Position numbers and translations under genes: made by a program. This document shows positions 59,126-64,000 of a DNA stretch of 64,000 nucleotides, piece by piece; within the stretch, counting starts at the first letter, position 1, and each line of letters starts with the position of its first letter. The DNA is taken from positions 90,472,229 through 90,536,228 of the forward strand of contig BTPG01000006.1 of the NCBI GenBank assembly GCA_036245525.1. The letters are read 5' to 3'. Source of the DNA: Semisulcospira habei (Eukaryota > Mollusca > Gastropoda > Semisulcospiridae). Below the pieces are notes generated by a model. The model was not told the DNA's origin. It was given only the letters and a program-made list of their open reading frames with translations, and made no database searches.

Positions 59126-59741
59126 CTTACCCTCCCCTCTGCCCCCGCCGACAGTTATCGGGTCTCCTGTCGGCGGGCAGCTGGCCCTCTTCAGTGACCA
59201 CTGGAGATCGCTGTTTCCAGACGACCCTTGGATCATCTCGACTGTTTCCACAGGTCTGCAGCTGTCGTTCCAGTCCCCTCCGCCGTTACGCAGGTCCCCC
59301 CTTTGGAAGAGGAGAAGACCGGCTCAAGGCAGAAGCTGTGCGCGGAGAAGTGACGGCCTTGCTCAACAAGGCTGTGACAGAAATAGTCTCCCGACATGAC
59401 TCGCCGACGTGGTCGCAGATGCCCAGTCCCGCCGCGGACAGCTTCTCCACACGGAGTGGTCCCTGTGCCCCATCTTTCGCCCGATCTGCTCGCGATGGGA
59501 GATGCCACTAGACACCTGTTTGCCACCAGATGGAACAACCAGCTTTCGCTTTTTGTCTCTCCAGTCCCGGACCCTCTCGCCGTCAGTTCTGGTGCCTAAG
59601 ATCTTACAGAAGCTTCAGGGATGCTCCGCGGTTCTCCTGCTGGTAGCCCCCTTTAGCTGGGCCAAGAGCTGGACCACGGACCTGCTTGCCTTAGCAACGG
59701 ACCCGCCCCTGGAGCTCCCCACCCCTCCATCGATGCTCTAG
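59126..59741 (+). pseudogene. DIRS pol remnant: N-terminal end fused to RNase H end
   Basis: SPVGGQLALFSDHWRSLF and DPWIISTVSTGLQLSFQSP belong to the start of DIRS RT. At about 59,400 the text switches to VVADAQSRRGQLLHTEWSL, ATRWNNQLSLFVSPVPDP and LVAPFSWAKSWTTDLL, the end of the RNase H section. The whole catalytic RT (no FADD or YVDD) is missing. The junction is at 59,395-59,410. Confidence 0.7.
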
Positions 59742-59767
59742 CAGCCCCAGCAGGCCCTCTTCCACCC

Positions 59768-60862
59768 GTGCCCGGAGCCCCTCCTACTACACGCCTGGAG
59801 GTTGTCCGGCAAGCCCTCACCGCTAGAGGTTTCTTGGATGCGGCAGTGGCGGTGATTGCAGCAGCCCGCAGGCTGTCTACCAGGAAGGTCTATGAAGGCA
59901 AATGGAGGGTCTTCCAGTCGTGGTGCGCCACTCAGTGGCTCCCCCCCCCCATGAATTTAGCTACCCCCCCCCCCCCAACTGGCGGAATTCTTCCTCTAGC
60001 TCTTCGACGACCAAGGCTTAGCACCTATTACCGTCAAGGGTTACCACGCGATGATCGCAGATACTTACTGCCACCTGGGCCTCCCGGATCCGAGCACATG
60101 CAAAGACCTTTCTGACCTTTTGGCTCATTTTGAACTCTGGTGTCCAGTCTCTCGTTCTCTCATACCTTGGTGGGACCTCGCCTGGGTGCTGATGTGGCTA
60201 AATTCGGACCGCTTCGAACCTCTGCCCCTGGTTCTCCGACTTGACCCGGAAAATGTGTTTTCTCCTGGCCCTCGCCATGGCGTCCTGCGTGAGCGAGCTT
60301 CATGCGCTCTCGGTTCACCCCGCGTGTCTGCAGTTTCGAGCCGATGGCTTGGCGCAGCTACTCACCGACCTTTCCTTTTTGGCCAAGAACCGGCCTCCCT
60401 CAGCTGCGCCCCAGAGTGTCTGCTCAGAGGGACGGACCTATCCCGCGGATCGCATCAACAGGACCCGGTCCGGCCACTGAAGATCTACCTGCGTCGCTCA
60501 AAGATGCGCCGTCTAGGGCGTACCCGCCTCTTCCTACCACTTTCACCAGGCAGGCTGGATATCTCAGCCCAGACAGTTTTGTCCTGGCTACAGTGGGTGA
60601 TTCGTTCGGCCTACCAAGACCTCTCCCCGGACAGGGATAGACGGTTACAGATCCGGGCGCATGAAGTCCGAGCAGTGGCCACCAGCACGGCCTTTGACCG
60701 CAACTGCTCGGTTAAGGCGTTGTGACGGCGGTAGGTTGGCGTGCAGACTCCACCTTCGCCCGCTTCTACCTCCACGACCTATCCGGCCAGCGTGACTCAC
60801 TGGCCATGGTGGGCGACATCTCCGCGGCCCAGCACTCCCTCCGTGCGCCCCAGGCGCCATAG
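59768..60862 (+). pseudogene. DIRS tyrosine recombinase, frameshifted
   Basis: It begins LEVVRQALTARGFLDAAV and STRKVYEGKWRVFQSWC, the N-terminal core-binding part of DIRS recombinases. After a frame change near 60,000-60,050 comes the catalytic part with RPLKIYLRRSKM and RAHEVRAVATSTAF (the H-x-x-R box). After another break at about 60,725 comes VGWRADSTFARFYLHDL, whose Tyr is the candidate nucleophile, ending at TAG 60,860-60,862. In the family this enzyme inserts a circular DNA copy without target duplication. With at least two frame breaks this copy is inactive. Confidence 0.78.
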
Positions 60863-61721
60863 GTACCTCTTAACTGAAATCGTCGGGAGTGCTCCTTTGC
60901 GGGCTGGCGGAGGGTGTTAGAGTACAGGGGGTTGGGTGTCGGCACCCTGCTCCTCTTCGCTATTCTTCCATATAGTAATGCCATTGGTAATGTATTTTGA
61001 AAAAACAAATGAATTTTTTTCTATAATGTATTTTTTTTGAAAAATACTTACCGATGGCATTACTTGGATGGCCCTCCCTCCTGCCCCGCTTGCCTCTTTG
61101 GCTAAGTGTGAAACTGGCGGGTTTTCGCCCTACACGTGACCGGATAGGGTGGTAAGGGGAGGCCACCCGGGGCTCCTGTGCATGGATCCCCGGTGTGTCC
61201 TTCCCAGTTATGTAGGGACACAACTTTGGGCTGAAATTGATAGGTTATAGAGTGTATTCCATATAGTAATGCCATCGGTAAGTATTTTTCCAAAACATAC
61301 ATTTTAGAAACAAATTTATTTTTGTTACTTTCTCCACCACTTAGGTAGTATTCAAGTTCCTGTGACAGCTGGGACTCTTTGACATTGTATTTGCAATGAT
61401 TTAATTTTAAGTTATTAATTTTCAAGTAATTCCTCAGCATGGATTTGTATGATGTTGCTCAATTCCACCAAAGAGGCATGAATTTGCTCGAGCTTCTGCA
61501 GCCTCATGGATTTATGAGAAACCGTGACTTTTGCAGACGGAATTGTCATCAATCTGAGAGCGTTATTGCATTGTGGTGCAAACTGATCAAGAATGCCAAT
61601 CATCTTCTTTATATTGGGCCACGAACATGCTCGCCTGCATGGAAGTCATGTGCATTGGAAGTGGACATGATCATGATAATGTTGTTTACATGAATTTTCA
61701 CACTTGATTCTCTTCTCACAG

Positions 61722-61945
61722 ACAACACAATCTCTACTGACGCCCTTCATGAGCCTCTACCCCCCAGAAAGAGCAAAGGAAAATCGGTCAAAGGCCCATC
61801 TTCAAATTCCCCTTCCAGTGAGGAGTGTGATGTCGTTGACAAGAGGATTCCAAATTTTTCACTCCTCGATGACACTTTGGATGATGGAGGCAACAGTGAC
61901 AATCGTGGGGACTCCTTCGACCTGCAGGCAGATGTGGATAAAGCT
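61722..61945 (+). CDS. Host gene, third coding exon
   Basis: The acceptor TTCTCTTCTCACAG precedes it and the donor AAAGCT|GTGAGT follows. Phase 1 in, phase 0 out, 224 nt. It encodes DNTISTDALHEPLPPRKSKG, then KGPSSNSPSSEECDVVDKR, NFSLLDDTLDDGGNSDNRGD and QADVDKA: an acidic, low-complexity linker with a Lys-rich patch. Confidence 0.75.
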
Positions 61946-61973
61946 GTGAGTGAACTATGACCATTTTCCTTTC

Positions 61974-62163
61974 TTAACCCATTTAACCCCAAGGTCGCAT
62001 TTCCCAAAAGTCTGGATGTGTCACCTAATGACTGTGAAAGCTACAGGTGATGGTTCGACCATGATAATTCAAGGGTAGTGCCAGATTAGCTTGGCGCCTG
62101 CAGGCACCAAGCTAATCTGGCACAACCATTGAATTATCATGGTCGTCAGGGCTAAATGGAATA
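61974..62163. mobile_element. TTAA-type MITE with hairpin, right end eroded
   Basis: TTAACCCATTTAACCCC on the left. The hairpin GACCATGATAATTCAAGGG..GATTAGCTTGGCGCC pairs with CACCAAGCTAATC..TTGAATTATCATGGTC. The right end GGGCTAAATGGAATA has lost TTAA. It starts about 28 bp after the exon donor. Confidence 0.75.
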
Positions 62164-62441
62164 GCCGCCTTCTCAATGCAGTCACAGTACTGTTCACAGT
62201 TCCAGCGACTACATGCACAAGGCGTCAGAGATGTTCAGACTGATTTCAGCATGTTGAGGTCCTCTGCCAACTACTTTTTTGTTTGTGCCGATGTTTGTAC
62301 ATGTGTATATGGGCAGCATTTATTAAAAAAAAATGCTCAATTTGAGCTGCTCATCCTTTATGTTAAAAATAAATTATGTTTGATGTACATTATTGAAAAA
62401 TAAACCTAGTCTCCATTTTATCATGTATACCTGAGTGTGAT

Positions 62442-63429
62442 TGTTACGTGGTGGAGTCGAAGTCGTAGTATGATAAACACACCAGACGCACACACGTAAG
62501 GTTCTTTTAAATAAACTTCATTCAGCTGCAACCCGTCACATGTGGCTTAAGGATGTAGGCTACTCTGGAGTAACAGTTCCAACAATATTTTAATTCAGCA
62601 ATGCCATCTCCACACGATGCATTCCCAAATGCACCAACACTGATACAATGTCTCCTCTGAAAATGTCAACACTGGTGACACAAAGTTCCTCACACAACGT
62701 ACATCACCATTACGCTGCGTCTCTCTCAATGTACACCCTATATGGGCCACGTACCTACAATAAACTGTGTGTCCCTACAACTGACAATGCATGACAATGT
62801 ACACACGTGCTTCCTAGCACCAACTTTTATAGTTAAATGACTTTCCAGAAAAATCTAATGAATTTACACAACGCACCCAATCAGAATGGAACACGTAACT
62901 GAAACTCATAAATATTTTTTTAAAAATGAACTTTCTAGAATAACTACAATAGTCTACAAAAATTTGACTGCTCATTTCATCCCCAAATCCTAGTGTGTAA
63001 TGATGTCACACAATAGTATGGCAGACCATTCACGACCTTTCATAAAAACGCAAAGAACGGCTGCTAATTTCACGCGCACAGGAAACAACTATGACTAAAA
63101 TAGAGCGACGCTGCTACCGCTATTCTCCGTGCAACTTTGCTAGAAGCTTCCAGACTAAAATTAGTGTATCATAACAAAACTAATCCCGCTATCTGCGTGA
63201 ACGATAGAGAATCTTACTGAAAAGGTACGTGATTTGTAACCAAGATAGGTCAAATAAATATCGAATCGTTTCCTACAATTAACACATGCATGCTCTCACA
63301 GAACCCAAAATAGCAGCTGACAGACAAAAGTGGCGCTCCCTTGCCGTCGCCTCAAGCACCAGACGGCGCAGAGAGGATTGAATGAATGAATGAATGCTCT
63401 CACAGAACAACACAACCACAATCGTAACA
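62442..63429. mobile_element. Solo LTR with 5-bp target duplication
   Basis: It begins TGTTACGTGG and ends ACAATCGTAACA, with 7-bp inverted ends TGTTACG/CGTAACA. It is flanked by GTGAT on both sides (62,437-62,441 and 63,430-63,434). Length 988 bp, no internal coding. Termini and 5-bp duplication fit a Ty3/gypsy-type LTR left by LTR-LTR recombination. Orientation is uncertain. Confidence 0.75.
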
Positions 63430-63543
63430 GTGATGGTGAATTAGCCAATGAGGCAATGAAAATGTGACTTGTATTGGTTCACTGAGTGAGAATCAGGTCA
63501 AAGAAATAATATTAGATGGGTGGCTCATCCAGTCCAATCCATT

Positions 63544-63605
63544 TGCAAGACAGATTCTTATGAGCCCCACAGTTGCAGGGGCTCATGAGGATCTATGCCT
63601 CTTGC
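63544..63605. mobile_element. TGCAAGAGG-family palindrome
   Basis: TTGCAAGACAGATTCTTATG, AGCCCCACAGTTGCAGGGGCT and CATGAGGATCTATGCCTCTTGC. Confidence 0.7.
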
Positions 63606-63743
63606 TGACACCACATAGTAATCATGTTCCTTGGATCATGGATGGCTGAAGCTCTTGGGCATTGCACTTGGCAGATATTTCAGAATCTTAGTCGCCGACC
63701 GCTGGCAGTGAAGAGATTAATTTTGAAAACTACAGTATTGTTT

Positions 63744-63814
63744 GAGAGTTCAAGGGTGGTGGCAGAATAGCTTGGCGCCTATAGGCGCCAAGCTATTTTG
63801 CCACCACCCTTGAA
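63744..63814. mobile_element. 71-bp hairpin with flanking 21-bp direct repeats
   Basis: GTTCAAGGGTGGTGGCAGAA and TAGCTTGGCGCC pair with GGCGCCAAGCTATTTTGCCA and CCACCCTTGAA. Direct repeats of 21 bp, containing TGAAAACTACAGTATTG, lie at 63,723-63,743 and 63,815-63,835, as if the hairpin alone had inserted and duplicated its target. Confidence 0.8.
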
Positions 63815-63943
63815 TTGAAAACTACAGTATTGTTTTTGGTCATCAGTCTGTCAGCAATGATCATGATGCAGATTGATAATTAAAACAAATAATTGTACAT
63901 TGACAGTATTTTGTAATTTGTTCTTTTTCTTTCTCATTTACAG

Positions 63944-64000
63944 CTGTCGTTCTTCCCTGATGCTGACCCGGAGTGGTTAGAACAGACAATTCATGATGCA
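63944..64000 (+). CDS. Host gene, fourth coding exon (cut by the window edge)
   Basis: The acceptor TTCTTTCTCATTTACAG precedes CTGTCGTTCTTCC. Phase 0 joins the previous exon and reads LSFFPDADPEWLEQTIHDA. The FP-x-A-x-P pattern resembles the FPERK segment of the first exon, suggesting a second CUE-like module. Confidence 0.75.
   Translation, partial: MSFFPDADPEWLEQTIHDA

Larger units (their letters stand above)
55695..61316 (+). mobile_element. DIRS-type tyrosine recombinase retroelement, 5.6 kb, decayed
   Basis: The inverted terminal repeats (about 55,695-55,890 and 61,066-61,316) match those of the small element at 49,967. The internal complementary region is at about 60,968-61,065. The coding order is gag (56,223-59,125), the start and end of pol (59,126-59,741) and tyrosine recombinase (59,768-60,862), as in DIRS-1. 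Most of RT and RNase H is deleted, several frames are shifted, and a SINE sits in gag. The left end lies just after a CAGCCCCCACAGCTGCAC stretch from a family-2 palindrome, so that palindrome was probably the insertion site. Confidence 0.88.
52937..61721 (+). other. Host gene intron 2
   Basis: GT at 52,937 and AG at 61,720-61,721, 8.8 kb. It contains two TTAA MITEs, the RTE tail, the 5.6-kb DIRS and the SINE. 61,440-61,690 has an open frame with LLELLQPHGFMRNRDFC that could be a transposase scrap but is not assigned. 54,150-55,200 shows nothing recognisable. Confidence 0.7.

Noticed and set aside
61439..61693. Possible Merlin/ISXO2-like transposase start (LLELLQPHGFMRNRDFC)
   Set aside because: The resemblance is a few residues only, cysteine spacing does not fit well, and no catalytic part follows.

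Overview
This window is eukaryotic and most likely comes from a marine mollusc, probably a gastropod. That is an inference from the mix of repeats, not a sequence match: a Penelope-like element, DIRS-type retroelements, RTE and CR1/L2-like LINE pieces, tRNA-derived SINEs whose tails read like CGTTAAACCC followed by AACC- or AACTAACT-type repeats, very long (CT)n, (CA)n and (AG)n tracts, and dozens of short palindromic elements. No prokaryotic operons, rRNA or standalone tRNA genes are visible.

Layout. 1-5,630: a 5'-truncated Penelope-like element (RT plus GIY-YIG endonuclease) with an inverted copy of its own 5' part in front of it, long pyrimidine microsatellites, a hammerhead-like hairpin in its probable 3' region, then a minus-strand SINE. 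5,634-45,285: a tandem segmental duplication. Unit 1 is about 12.9 kb (5,634-18,561). Unit 2 (18,562-44,472) repeats the same order but carries two extra blocks of about 6.0 and 6.8 kb, both ending at simple-sequence tracts. Unit 3 is a stub of about 0.8 kb (44,473-45,285). Each full unit carries two minus-strand putative genes, A and B. Both encode acidic proteins with an SDDED-type cluster, and both have a splice acceptor 10 nt before the ATG. The units are dense in TTAA-flanked MITEs, many containing a hairpin centred on inverted TTGGCGCC/GGCGCCAA.

The extra blocks hold an RTE-like LINE fragment, a decayed LINE with a recognisable RT, a 0.9-kb foldback element, a broken piggyBac-like transposase start, a Penelope-type 3' terminus and a G-rich minisatellite.

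45,286-64,000: the 5' part of a plus-strand host gene. Four exons (47,669; 52,706; 61,722; 63,944) join in consistent phase. They encode an N-terminal helical, CUE/UBA-like segment, a Ser/Pro-rich linker and a second FPDADPEW-type segment that runs off the window. An RNF216-like E3 ligase is one possibility but is not proven. Its introns hold two DIRS elements (a 1.3-kb internally deleted one and a 5.6-kb decayed one with gag, the ends of pol and a tyrosine recombinase), LINE tails, a solo LTR with a 5-bp target duplication, and more hairpin MITEs.

The window is therefore a repeat-driven locus. The main items of interest are the tandem array, the hairpin/MITE system whose copies show arm deletions, the paralogous A/B genes (gene B has absorbed a MITE into its reading frame), and the DIRS pair with complete inverted terminal repeats and internal complementary regions.
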